Assembly: GCA_024278955.1 (NCBI GenBank)
Contig: JAJRSE010000058.1
Span: 1-64,000 of the forward strand
Direction of reading: 5' to 3'
From: Planctomycetota bacterium
GTDB lineage: Bacteria > Planctomycetota > Planctomycetia > Pirellulales > Lacipirellulaceae
DNA length: 64,000 bases
The notes beneath the pieces were generated by a model. It was not told the DNA's origin, searched no databases, and saw nothing but the letters and a program-made list of their open reading frames with translations. Shown piece after piece: positions 44,268-52,324 of this stretch. A program made the position numbers and the translations under genes. Positions within the stretch are counted from its first letter, which is position 1; each line of letters starts with the position of its first letter.

Positions 44268-45224
44268 ATGAAAAGGCTTATGCTCACAATTCAAATACTA
44301 CTTAGTCGCCTACTAGCGTGGTGGCAGTTGCTTCGTGCCGGGAATGTTTTTACTGCGATCACGAATATCATTGCGGGATTTCTCCTCGTCCAAAAAAGTT
44401 GGCAGCCGCTGAGTTCACTGTTTTTGTTGATGGCATCCTCCTCGCTTCTCTACACGGCTGGGATGGTTCTTAATGATGCTTTCGACTCGCAACTCGACGC
44501 TCGCGAACGACCTGAGCGGCCAATTCCTTCGGGGAGAATTTCTCGATCAACTGCGTTTCGAGTTGGTTTCTTTTTGCTTTTCCTAGGGGTTGCTCTCGCA
44601 TGTTTTGTCTCTTGGAATCTTCAAAGTCGCACTTCGGCATCTGTTGCGGTGTTGCTGGCAGTGGCAATCGTTGCTTACAACGTCAAACTAAAGCAAACCG
44701 CGTTCGGCCCCTCGGCAATGGGAATCTGTCGTTACCTCAACGTGTTGTTAGGGGCCAGCGTGGTCGACAACCTGCTGCAAGTACCTGCTGTTTGGATTTA
44801 CGCCGCTGCGGTTGGTATGTATACGATTGGCTTAACTCTCTTCGCGCGATCGGAGAACGAACCGAGCAAAACACGAGGACAAACGGTCGGCGGACTTGTT
44901 ACGCTTGGTTCGCTGGCCCTGGTGGGGCTCTTGCCGTTGCTTCTTTTCTTTTTCCAAGATGCCGCGACCCAGGAAGCTGAATTCCCCTTCGTCTGGTTTG
45001 GATTATTACTCTTGATGTGCCTTGTACTGCTTGGTTCTCACCAGGAAACCCAGCGTAAACCGAGTCCAGCCGCGTTCCGAAAACACGTTTCCAAGCTTCT
45101 TATAGGATTCATTATCATGGATGCTTTGGCTTGTACCGTGGCCGCGGGTTGGCTGGTCGGGGTGATTGTCCTTACACTAGTAGTACCAACGCTGGCCCTC
45201 TCGCGTTGGGCCCCCATGACGTAG
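44268..45224 (+). CDS. eboC: UbiA-superfamily prenyltransferase, EboC-like
   Basis: 318 residues, eight or nine membrane segments. The UbiA motif N-D-x-x-D-x-x-x-D is NDAFDSQLD at 69-77, followed by ERPERPIPSGRIS. The second Asp-rich motif is weakened to YNVKLKQ..., as in UbiA-like EboC proteins, which are thought to handle an isoprenoid or lipid-linked metabolite in the membrane. It is followed by a TIM-barrel protein and an alkaline-phosphatase-superfamily protein. These are the kinds of partners found in ebo clusters. The symbol is given with moderate certainty. It starts 28 bp after the glycosidase stop, but a functional link is not evident. Confidence 0.7.
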   Translation: MKRLMLTIQILLSRLLAWWQLLRAGNVFTAITNIIAGFLLVQKSWQPLSSLFLLMASSSLLYTAGMVLNDAFDSQLDARERPERPIPSGRISRSTAFRVGFFLLFLGVALACFVSWNLQSRTSASVAVLLAVAIVAYNVKLKQTAFGPSAMGICRYLNVLLGASVVDNLLQVPAVWIYAAAVGMYTIGLTLFARSENEPSKTRGQTVGGLVTLGSLALVGLLPLLLFFFQDAATQEAEFPFVWFGLLLLMCLVLLGSHQETQRKPSPAAFRKHVSKLLIGFIIMDALACTVAAGWLVGVIVLTLVVPTLALSRWAPMT

Positions 45225-45243
45225 CGTTTTGTGAAGGAACATT

Positions 45244-45304
45244 AGCCACAAGCAGAAACCGGCGGTGCTTGGAAACCGCCGACTTCCGCCTGCGTCTAGT
45301 GGCT
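45244..45304. repeat. cruciform-like stem-loop between the eboC-like and TIM-barrel genes
   Basis: The outer arms AGCCAC (45244-45249) and GTGGCT (45299-45304) enclose an inner stem CGGCGGT/ACCGCCG (45260-45266 and 45275-45281). No T-run follows. It may attenuate expression or be a REP-like palindrome. Confidence 0.6.
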
Positions 45305-45335
45305 GTGTCGAATGCCTTTCATTTTGTAAAATTTC

Positions 45336-46184
45336 ATGCGTATTGGCTATAACACCAACGGTCTTGCCCATCATAGTTTGTCTGATGCGATTCGTTTGTT
45401 GGCTTCGCTCGGTTACCAAAGCGTAGCCATCACAATCGACCACGCTGCGCTGAATCCGTATCAAAAAGGTTTTGAACAGCATCTTGACGAAGTTCACCAG
45501 TTGCTCACGGAGCTGAGAATGTCTTCGGTTATCGAAACCGGCGGCCGATTTTTGCTCGACCCGAACCACAAGCATCATCCGACCTTGGTCTCCTCGAAAT
45601 CGGCGGGGCGTCCTCGTCGAGTCGAGTTCCTGCGCCACGCAATTGACATAGCAGCAGCGCTAGAGAGCAATTGCGTTTCGCTGTGGTCTGGTGTCCTGCC
45701 ATCCGGCGATTCTCGACAGGAAGGTTTCCGACGCCTGACCGAAGGGTTGCATCTGGTTCTGGAGTATGCCGATCGCAAAAACGTCAAGATCGGTTTTGAA
45801 CCCGAGCCGGGAATGTTGATCGACACGATGGCAAGTTTTTCGGATTTGGTCGAGCAAATCGAATCGCCCCGTTTGGGACTCACTCTGGACCTAGGTCATC
45901 TACATTGTCTTGGCGAAACTCCGATTGAAGATCATCTTTATCGCTGGGCGGACCGATTGGTTAATGTTCACCTCGAAGACATGAAAGTCGGCGTGCATGA
46001 GCACCTCATGTTCGGAGAAGGGGAAATAGACTTTGGCCCGGTGCTCGCAGCACTTGCCGAAATTGAATACCAAGGCGGGATGCACGTGGAGCTAAGCCGC
46101 CATAGCCACTTAGGCCCGACTGCCGCAAAACAGGCGTATCTTTTTTTGAAATCACGATTGGATGCGTCAGGTATATTCTTGTAG
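45336..46184 (+). CDS. sugar-phosphate isomerase/epimerase-like TIM-barrel protein
   Basis: 282 residues in the xylose-isomerase-like TIM-barrel (AP endonuclease 2) family: MRIGYNTNGLAHHSL, LGYQSVAITIDHA, NCVSLWSGVLP, KIGFEPEPGML, LGLTLDLGHLHCLGE, LVNVHLEDMKVGVHEHLMFG, and GGMHVELSRHSH. The metal ligands of the family appear as Glu in FEPE, Asp in LDLGH, His in VHLED and Glu in HVELS. Ebo clusters contain a TIM-barrel protein (EboE), but the EboE proteins I know are longer and start differently, so I do not give the symbol. ATG at 45336, 111 bp after the eboC-like gene. Confidence 0.82.
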   Translation: MRIGYNTNGLAHHSLSDAIRLLASLGYQSVAITIDHAALNPYQKGFEQHLDEVHQLLTELRMSSVIETGGRFLLDPNHKHHPTLVSSKSAGRPRRVEFLRHAIDIAAALESNCVSLWSGVLPSGDSRQEGFRRLTEGLHLVLEYADRKNVKIGFEPEPGMLIDTMASFSDLVEQIESPRLGLTLDLGHLHCLGETPIEDHLYRWADRLVNVHLEDMKVGVHEHLMFGEGEIDFGPVLAALAEIEYQGGMHVELSRHSHLGPTAAKQAYLFLKSRLDASGIFL

Positions 46185-46249
46185 CAGAAGTGTATTTCTA
46201 GCCTTCCATTGAATAACCCTCCTTGCCCGTAAAAAGAAGAACTCCTCTT

Positions 46250-47587
46250 ATGCCTGAATTTGTTGCCTTACTTTCGATCCCCGGTTTACGAGAGCAAGAT
46301 CTTGAGTTGATGCCTCGCCTGCGGACCCTTGTGATGGGGGGCGACCGTGCGTCGCTGGTGCCCAGCTTTCCTGCCGTAACTTGTCCTGTGCAGGCCAACA
46401 TGACAACGGGGCTGACTCCTAAGGAACATGGCGTGGTTGCCAATGGTTTCTACTGGCGCGAACGTCATGAAGTTGAAATGTGGACTTCGACCAACCAGTG
46501 TGTTCAGCGTCCGCAGTTGTGGGATCTTATGCATCAACACGATCCTTCGCTTACCACCGCGGTTTGGTTTCCGCTGCATAGCAAGGAGTGTGGAGCCGAC
46601 TATGTTTGCACTCCGGCGCCGATTCATAACGCTGACGGTACGGAATCGATGTGGTGTTACACGCGGCCCGAGGGTCTTTATGATGATCTGCTTGCTGAGT
46701 TGGGGCAGTTTCCGCTTCAACACTTTTGGGGGCCAATAGCGAACATCAAATCGACGACCTGGATCGCAGACTCGGCGATCCGCGCGGCCGAGCGATACCG
46801 GCCCAATCTCTTTTATATCTATCTTCCGCACCTCGACTATGCCGCACAAAAAATGGGGCCCGAGAGCGAAGCGGCAAAGCAAGCTGCGGTCGATCTCGAC
46901 GTAGAAATTGGTAAACTCGTCGACGGATTTTCGGCTGCCTATGGTAAGGATCGCCCGTTGTGGTTGATTGCTAGCGAGTATGCGATCGTGCCGGTCGATC
47001 ATGTGAGCTACCCCAACCGCGTACTGCGTGCTGCTGGTCTCCTTACGGTGAAGCATGAGGAGAACGAAAATGGCGGTGGCGAGCTTCTTGATTTTGAGGC
47101 GAGCCGTGCCTGGGCTTTGACCGATCACCAGTTTTCTTTCGTCTATGTTCGCGATTCGGACGAGGCAACAATCCTTCAAGCGAAGGAAGTGCTAGCAAGG
47201 CAAACGGGGGTTGCCGAGGTGCTGACTCAAGAGGAGTTTGGCCCCTACGATCTGGTCCATCCGCTTGCCGGAGATTTGGTGGTGATCTCCGATCCGAATA
47301 GCTGGCAAGCGTATTATTGGTGGCTTGATGTTGATTTAGCTCCTTCGTTTGCGCGTACCGTTGATATTCACCGAAAGCCAGGGTACGACCCAGTGGAACT
47401 GTTTTGGGACCCTGTTGCGAAGGGCGTGCCGCTGGACGCTAGCTTGGTGAAGGGTTCGCATGGTGCTCCTGCTGTCGCCCCAGAACAGCGTGGCGTGTTG
47501 CTCTCGTCTGAGCGAGGGGTTTTCTTGGAACGACCGATTGCCGATACCGACGTGGCGGATATCGTGCTTCGGCAGTTTGGAATCTGA
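46250..47587 (+). CDS. type I phosphodiesterase/nucleotide pyrophosphatase-like protein (alkaline phosphatase superfamily)
   Basis: 445 residues from the ATG at 46250, no signal peptide. It has the alkaline-phosphatase-superfamily layout: a nucleophile region SFPAVTCPVQANMTTG (Thr44 predicted nucleophile), TPKEHGVVANGFYW, FYIYLPHLDYAAQKMGPES (metal-ligand Asp and His), LIASEYAIVPVDH and VKGSHGAP near the end. The usual N-terminal metal Asp is replaced in LLSIPGLREQDL. Phosphodiesterase-type proteins occur in ebo clusters (EboF), where they may process a metabolite. It forms the last gene of the trio beginning with the UbiA-like gene. Confidence 0.8.
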   Translation: MPEFVALLSIPGLREQDLELMPRLRTLVMGGDRASLVPSFPAVTCPVQANMTTGLTPKEHGVVANGFYWRERHEVEMWTSTNQCVQRPQLWDLMHQHDPSLTTAVWFPLHSKECGADYVCTPAPIHNADGTESMWCYTRPEGLYDDLLAELGQFPLQHFWGPIANIKSTTWIADSAIRAAERYRPNLFYIYLPHLDYAAQKMGPESEAAKQAAVDLDVEIGKLVDGFSAAYGKDRPLWLIASEYAIVPVDHVSYPNRVLRAAGLLTVKHEENENGGGELLDFEASRAWALTDHQFSFVYVRDSDEATILQAKEVLARQTGVAEVLTQEEFGPYDLVHPLAGDLVVISDPNSWQAYYWWLDVDLAPSFARTVDIHRKPGYDPVELFWDPVAKGVPLDASLVKGSHGAPAVAPEQRGVLLSSERGVFLERPIADTDVADIVLRQFGI

Positions 47588-47777
47588 AACTCCTCAAGTG
47601 CTATCAGTATTTTAGGGCGACTCGGAAATTCGATCCGACTAGGCAAGCTGTGCTTGGCTTGTTGCTTGTAACGAAACAGGACCTCGATGGCGGTCGATAG
47701 TTTCTCTAGACGCCGGCGCTCTCTGCTGAGCAGACGTCTCCTCCTTGCAAGCATCCCCCCATCAACGAGACCTTGCC

Positions 47778-48854
47778 ATGAAAACCTCGTTCGCGCGAAT
47801 TGCCGTTTGTTTGATTTCTATTTTTGCTTTGCAGACAGGAACGTCTTCGCTAGAAGCGGCCCCGCGTGGGGGGCTTATTCCTGGCACAGGCACGTTGATT
47901 GAATACGTCGGCGACGATTTTGAAGATACTTCCTGGGGTTTCGTCCATAATTTCCCTAAAAGCTCGCGAGAGCAAGATAGCCGCTTGCGATCGCCGACAG
48001 GCCGTTCTACTAACGGTCGTTGGATCGAAGGGCCCGAGCGTGGCCACCCCGATCACATGAAAGTTATTCCAACTCCTCCCGGCGGGCTCGCTGGTAGCGA
48101 ACATGCGTTGTTGGTACGTACGCTCCACTCGGGCGTGCCTGGGTACAACTCGTATGATGTGCAACAGGACGATCTTATTTCTAATACGATCTCTCGACTC
48201 GGAATGACAATTCCCGCTAGCGACATGCCGAACGTGGTGGTGCGGATTTATTTGCCGCCAGCGGAGAAATGGGAGAACCGTTCGGGGCCTCAATTCGGAT
48301 TTCGCATAAGCACCTCGGCAACCGTTACCAAAAGCGGTTCGAGTGGTTTCTTTGGATCGCGTAGCACAACAGAGGTCGAGCCATATTGGCCGGGCATTTG
48401 GATTCACTTTCGCAGTGAGACCAGTCGCAAAAACAAAGAGGACTCGGCGTATCTTACGGTCCGAGGCAATCGCAATGGGCAGGATATCCGGATGAAGGAA
48501 ATTCCGGCTGACCAATTTGGTTGGTGGACTTTCGGCATGTCGATAACGCCTAACGGGATGGTGCATTACTATGCGAAGCAGGGAGTCGAAGACCTTACCG
48601 CGGCCGATCATTTGACTTCGCAATTTCCGTATAGTTTTAGCGCCGAGCGTTTCCGGACGTTCTTCTTTAACTCCTGCAATAAGAACGACGGCAAAACGTG
48701 GGCGACTCCTTTTGTGATCGACGACCCTCAGCTGTTCGTGGTGAACTCTGCTCGTGTGGTTTCGAGTGTGAAGCGGAACATGGAACGCGAGGCGCGACGT
48801 GCTGTGAAGCGAAATGCACAAAAAAAGCAAAGAAGTGGCAGGAACCGGCGCTAG
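47778..48854 (+). CDS. exported protein of unknown function
   Basis: 358 residues from the ATG at 47778, with a signal peptide (ARIAVCLISIFALQTGTSSLEA). The body is beta-rich and aromatic (GDDFEDTSWGFVHNFPKSS, WPGIWIHFRSETSRKNKED, FGWWTFGMSITPNGMVHYYA), resembling a concanavalin-like jelly roll that could bind glycans, and it ends in a very basic tail (about 325-358, Arg/Lys-rich). I do not recognise a named family. The 90-bp repeat starts directly at its stop codon. Confidence 0.7.
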   Translation: MKTSFARIAVCLISIFALQTGTSSLEAAPRGGLIPGTGTLIEYVGDDFEDTSWGFVHNFPKSSREQDSRLRSPTGRSTNGRWIEGPERGHPDHMKVIPTPPGGLAGSEHALLVRTLHSGVPGYNSYDVQQDDLISNTISRLGMTIPASDMPNVVVRIYLPPAEKWENRSGPQFGFRISTSATVTKSGSSGFFGSRSTTEVEPYWPGIWIHFRSETSRKNKEDSAYLTVRGNRNGQDIRMKEIPADQFGWWTFGMSITPNGMVHYYAKQGVEDLTAADHLTSQFPYSFSAERFRTFFFNSCNKNDGKTWATPFVIDDPQLFVVNSARVVSSVKRNMEREARRAVKRNAQKKQRSGRNRR

Positions 48855-48940
48855 TGCGTGTCGCACGGACGTGCTTCGGTCACCGCACGGCATTTCAGCG
48901 TCAAGCCGTGCTAGGAGCGGAACACTCGCCTGGGACTTGC
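48855..48940 (+). repeat. 90-bp dispersed repeat, copy 2 (plus orientation)
   Basis: It starts TGCGTGTCGCACGGACGTGC just after the stop at 48852-48854 and ends GGGACTTGC. It matches the minus strand of 35450-35363, with differences scattered through it. The short dyad GCACGTCCGTGC-like core could fold. Both copies touch a stop codon, which suggests a shared 3'-end function or insertion preference. Confidence 0.75.
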
Positions 48941-49147
48941 TCTAGAGGCTAGAGGTGGATAGCCCAAGGTTAATGGCCAAGCAAGATTGATGGCCATCTT
49001 GCGGCCCACCGTTCATTTTGAAGCTACTACTCATGGGGCTGGAGTGCCCCTAGGACAATAATTGGATCGTAAGTGGAACGGTGGGTAGAAAAAATCCAGG
49101 AGAAGGGCAAGCTGCCTTCACTCTTTTTTCTTAAAAACTTCACAAAG

Positions 49148-49221
49148 TCGGGCCGACAGGATTCGAACCTGCGACCTTTTGACCCCCAGTCAAACGCGCT
49201 ACCAGACTGCGCCACGGCCCG
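49148..49221 (-). tRNA. tRNA-Pro (GGG)
   Basis: Read on the minus strand it folds as a cloverleaf. The acceptor CGGGCCG (49221-49215) pairs with CGGCCCG (49155-49149). A D-arm with GCGCAGTCTGGTAGCGC follows. The anticodon stem TTTGA/TCAAA encloses the loop CTGGGGG with anticodon GGG, and the T-arm has GGTTCGAATCC. The discriminator is A at 49148 and CCA is not encoded. The isotype follows from the anticodon. Confidence 0.95.
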
Positions 49222-49255
49222 AACTTGTTGCTATCTTGCCATTGTAGAAGCCAAT

Positions 49256-51247
49256 CTACAAGACCAGCTTTTCTCGATTCCACCGTACGAAGCCCTCAAT
49301 GGCTTCGTACTCGGCTAATCCGAGCTTGTCGTAAAGCTCGGCCGTCTCGCGGTTTCGATCTTCTGCACGTTTCCAAAACTCGCGGACATCGGCTCCGGGG
49401 AACAAGGCACGGTCCTTCTGCGATTCGTGCTTGAAGATTGCGATCCGCTTTCGATCGACTTCGGAGGGGCTAAGCGGGACAGCCATTTCGATTTCGTCGG
49501 CGCCCCATTCTTGCCATGCACCCCTGTAGAGCCAGACCTCGCAGTCTTTGCGCCAATCGGTGTCTTCACAGCGGTCGACTGCTTGAATCACCGCGTTGAG
49601 GCACGTACGGTGGGTTCCGTGCGGGTCGGAGAGGTCGCCTGCAGCATAGATTTGATGCGGTTTGATTTTGTTAAGCAGATCAATGGTGAGCTGAATGTCC
49701 TCGTCCGAGATCGGTTTCTTTTTTACACGGCCTGTCTCGTAGAAAGGCAAGTCCATAAAGTGGAGGCGTTCTTTCGGGACGTTGCAGCAGCGGCAACCTG
49801 CGCGTGCCTCGCCACGACGAATTAGGCCTTTGATGGTTTGCACTTCGGGGCTGTCGATTTGGCCCGCTTTTTTGTCTTTGAGGTACTGTTCGACATGCGA
49901 TTCGAGTTCGGCAGTGCGTTCGGGGGCGACTTGGAAGTGTTGGTTGAATTCGGAAACGAATTCGGAGAACCGAATGACATCGTCGTCGAAAACTGCGATG
50001 TTGCCTGAGGTTTGGTAGGCAACATGAACTTCGTGTTTTTGGTCGACTAAGCGAATAAGGGTGCCGCCCATCGAGATGACATCGTCGTCGGGATGGGGCG
50101 AAAAGATGAGGATACGCTTTGGATAGATGTCGTTGGTTTGAGGGCGGTCGCCAGGTTGAAACTCGCTGGCAGGCTTTCCACCGGGCCAACCAACGAGTGT
50201 TGCTTGAAGGTGGCGGAAGACCGCCAGGTTGATATCGTACGCGGGACCGCGGTCGGCCAAGAGGTCTTGGAGGCCTTCTTCGTTGTAGTCGGCATCGGTG
50301 AGTTTGAGGATCGCTTTGTCGACACGTTGTGCGAGCCAAATTACGGCTTTGCGAACTTTGGTTTCATCCCACTCGATGGGACCCAGCATCCAGGGGCAGT
50401 CGGAGCGTGTAAGGCTTGCCGACGCGGCGTCGTCGAGAATCACTTCGGCGTTGGGATGGTCTTGCAAGAAACTGGCGGCAATGCTGGAGTTAATTTTGCC
50501 TTCAACCGCTTTTTTGACAATCGACGCTTTGTGCTCGCCAAAAGCAAGCATGAAAACTTTGCGAGCTTCAAGAATTGTGCCGACGCCCATCGTGATGGCC
50601 CGACGCGGAACGTGTTCCTGGCCGAAGAAGTCGCTGGCTGCGTCGATTCGTGTGACGCGATCGAGCGTGATGAGGCGGGTGCGGCTGGTCTCCGACGAGC
50701 CAGGTTCGTTGAAACCGACATGCCCTGAGCGACCGACGCCGAGTAGCTGGATGTCGATGCCGCCTACCTTTTTAATTTCTGCTTCGTACCACTGGCAGTA
50801 GTCGGCCACCTGCTCGATTGGCAAGGTGCCGTCTGGCACAAAGGCTTTGCCATCGGGGATGTCGACAAGATCGAAGAGGTGCTCTCGCATAAACCGCACG
50901 TAGCTTTGTAGCTCGTGGGTTTGCATGGGAAAGTATTCGTCGAGGTTAAAGGTGATGACGTTGGCAAACGAGAGCTGTTCTTCTTGGTGCAGACGAACCA
51001 GCTCGTCGTAGATGCCGACGGGCGTGCTGCCGGTGGCTAAGCCGAGTACACAGGACTTTCCTTCGGCGGCTCGCTCTCGAATGCACTCCGCGATTTGCTG
51101 AGCAACCGCGCAGCAGGCATCATTTGCGTGGGGGTAGACTCGAACAGGAATGTTCTCTCTCTGAGACAGAGTGAGGTGGTCGAGTGGAGGGGCTGGCATT
51201 GCGTCTCCAGGTGAGGAGGAAAGCTGCTTTTGCTGTACTTGTTTCAT
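49256..51247 (-). CDS. nagB: fused glucosamine-6-phosphate deaminase and LmbE/PIG-L deacetylase
   Basis: 663 residues. The N-terminal half (about 32-280) is NagB: phosphate loop LGLATGSTP (69-77), FNLDEYF with Asp103, and GVGRSGHVGFNEPGSS (171-185) with His176 and Glu181; one loop residue is Ser where E. coli has Asp. The C-terminal half (about 378-650) is an LmbE zinc deacetylase with FSPHPDDDVISMGG (His385) and ATGD/HRTCLNA-type ligands near DPHGTHRT. NagB converts glucosamine-6-phosphate to fructose-6-phosphate and ammonia; the LmbE part would remove the acetyl group first. It lies 34 bp downstream of a four-gene carbohydrate operon and 34 bp from the tRNA. Confidence 0.92.
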   Translation of the reverse strand: MKQVQQKQLSSSPGDAMPAPPLDHLTLSQRENIPVRVYPHANDACCAVAQQIAECIRERAAEGKSCVLGLATGSTPVGIYDELVRLHQEEQLSFANVITFNLDEYFPMQTHELQSYVRFMREHLFDLVDIPDGKAFVPDGTLPIEQVADYCQWYEAEIKKVGGIDIQLLGVGRSGHVGFNEPGSSETSRTRLITLDRVTRIDAASDFFGQEHVPRRAITMGVGTILEARKVFMLAFGEHKASIVKKAVEGKINSSIAASFLQDHPNAEVILDDAASASLTRSDCPWMLGPIEWDETKVRKAVIWLAQRVDKAILKLTDADYNEEGLQDLLADRGPAYDINLAVFRHLQATLVGWPGGKPASEFQPGDRPQTNDIYPKRILIFSPHPDDDVISMGGTLIRLVDQKHEVHVAYQTSGNIAVFDDDVIRFSEFVSEFNQHFQVAPERTAELESHVEQYLKDKKAGQIDSPEVQTIKGLIRRGEARAGCRCCNVPKERLHFMDLPFYETGRVKKKPISDEDIQLTIDLLNKIKPHQIYAAGDLSDPHGTHRTCLNAVIQAVDRCEDTDWRKDCEVWLYRGAWQEWGADEIEMAVPLSPSEVDRKRIAIFKHESQKDRALFPGADVREFWKRAEDRNRETAELYDKLGLAEYEAIEGFVRWNREKLVL

Positions 51248-51280
51248 TGGAGTCTTGCTCTATGTCGCTTAATAAATGGC

Positions 51281-52324
51281 TCAGACTTTGACGCTTCGGC
51301 CTCGGCTGAGGCTCTGGGTTTGTTTATGACATAGTAAGATTGCATCGCGAGCGAGATCGGAATTGAGGATCTCGCTACGGCAATTTTTGCGAACGCAACG
51401 GACCACTTCAGCGATTTCAGAGGCGAAGGAGTTCATCGGGTCGCCATCGCCGAGTTTGACCGTTTTCGCTCGACCTTTGTTGTCGAGTAAAGTTGGAGGG
51501 CATAAGTATTTTCCCTCTTTGCCAATCACGGCGAATTCAAACATGAGGGTTGCTTTTTCGAGGTGAATCTCAAAACCGTGATTGAAGGATCGCCCTTGTT
51601 GAGCAATCGTACCGCTGGTTGCAAGTACCGAGTAGCTTGGTTTCTCGTAGCAGAACTGTGTGTTCCAGTATTCGGCGAGTTCGCCCCGTTGTCGGCCCCG
51701 GGTGATGACAGCTGTCGGCATGCCGAATAGCAGGCGGATAAAATGGGCGTCGTGGACGTGGAGGTCGAGCATGGGGCCGCCCGTGTGTTTTGGCGACCAG
51801 AAATTGGGAAGCCACTCGGGGTCGGAGATGACTCGCTTGAAAGATCCGCCCAGGAGTTTTCCGTGTTTCCCGCTGCGTACTTCTTTTAGGGCCCAGGCGA
51901 ATTCAGGCGCAAACGGCAGGACGTGTCCGATAAAAAGCTGCTTGCCGGTGTTTTTTGAGACTCGAGCCATTCGGTTGCAGTCGGCGGCGGTGAGGGCCAT
52001 TGGCTTTTCGCAGAAGACATCTTTGCCGGCTTTCATCGCCTGGCAGGCCATGTCGGCATGGAGCGAAGGAGGCAAGGTGATGTCGATCATGTCGATGTTA
52101 GGATCTTCGAGCATGTCGTCGAGGGATGTGTAGGTACTAATCCCCGAGAGGTCCATTTTTTTTCCGGGCGGGCCAAAGTTTCCTTGGATGTCACGCCAAT
52201 CGCCGGTTAGGCGTTTTTTGTTCATCTCGCAGATGGCGGCTACTTTGACGCCACGAGATTTTTCGTAGGACAGGTAATGCACCATGCCCATAAAACCTAA
52301 GCCTGCTATACCGATACGAATCAT
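51281..52324 (-). CDS. Gfo/Idh/MocA-family oxidoreductase
   Basis: 347 residues, cytoplasmic. The Rossmann fold GIAGLGFMGMVHYLS at the N-terminus binds NAD(P). The family Glu-Lys-Pro is in DVFCEKPMAL, with the Lys being the catalytic residue of the family. GGPMLDLHVHDAHFIRLLFG is the second conserved block. The ATG overlaps the stop of the MFS gene by 4 bp. Its partners (a permease, an isomerase and a second oxidoreductase) suggest sugar or inositol breakdown; exact substrate unknown. Confidence 0.92.
   Translation of the reverse strand: MIRIGIAGLGFMGMVHYLSYEKSRGVKVAAICEMNKKRLTGDWRDIQGNFGPPGKKMDLSGISTYTSLDDMLEDPNIDMIDITLPPSLHADMACQAMKAGKDVFCEKPMALTAADCNRMARVSKNTGKQLFIGHVLPFAPEFAWALKEVRSGKHGKLLGGSFKRVISDPEWLPNFWSPKHTGGPMLDLHVHDAHFIRLLFGMPTAVITRGRQRGELAEYWNTQFCYEKPSYSVLATSGTIAQQGRSFNHGFEIHLEKATLMFEFAVIGKEGKYLCPPTLLDNKGRAKTVKLGDGDPMNSFASEIAEVVRCVRKNCRSEILNSDLARDAILLCHKQTQSLSRGRSVKV

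Noticed and set aside
46286-47179. 297-residue open frame antisense to the phosphodiesterase gene
   Set aside because: No domain, and the plus-strand gene has full family text.
47850-48893. 347-residue open frame antisense to the exported protein gene
   Set aside because: The plus frame has a signal peptide and a coherent fold; the antisense frame starts inside the dispersed repeat.
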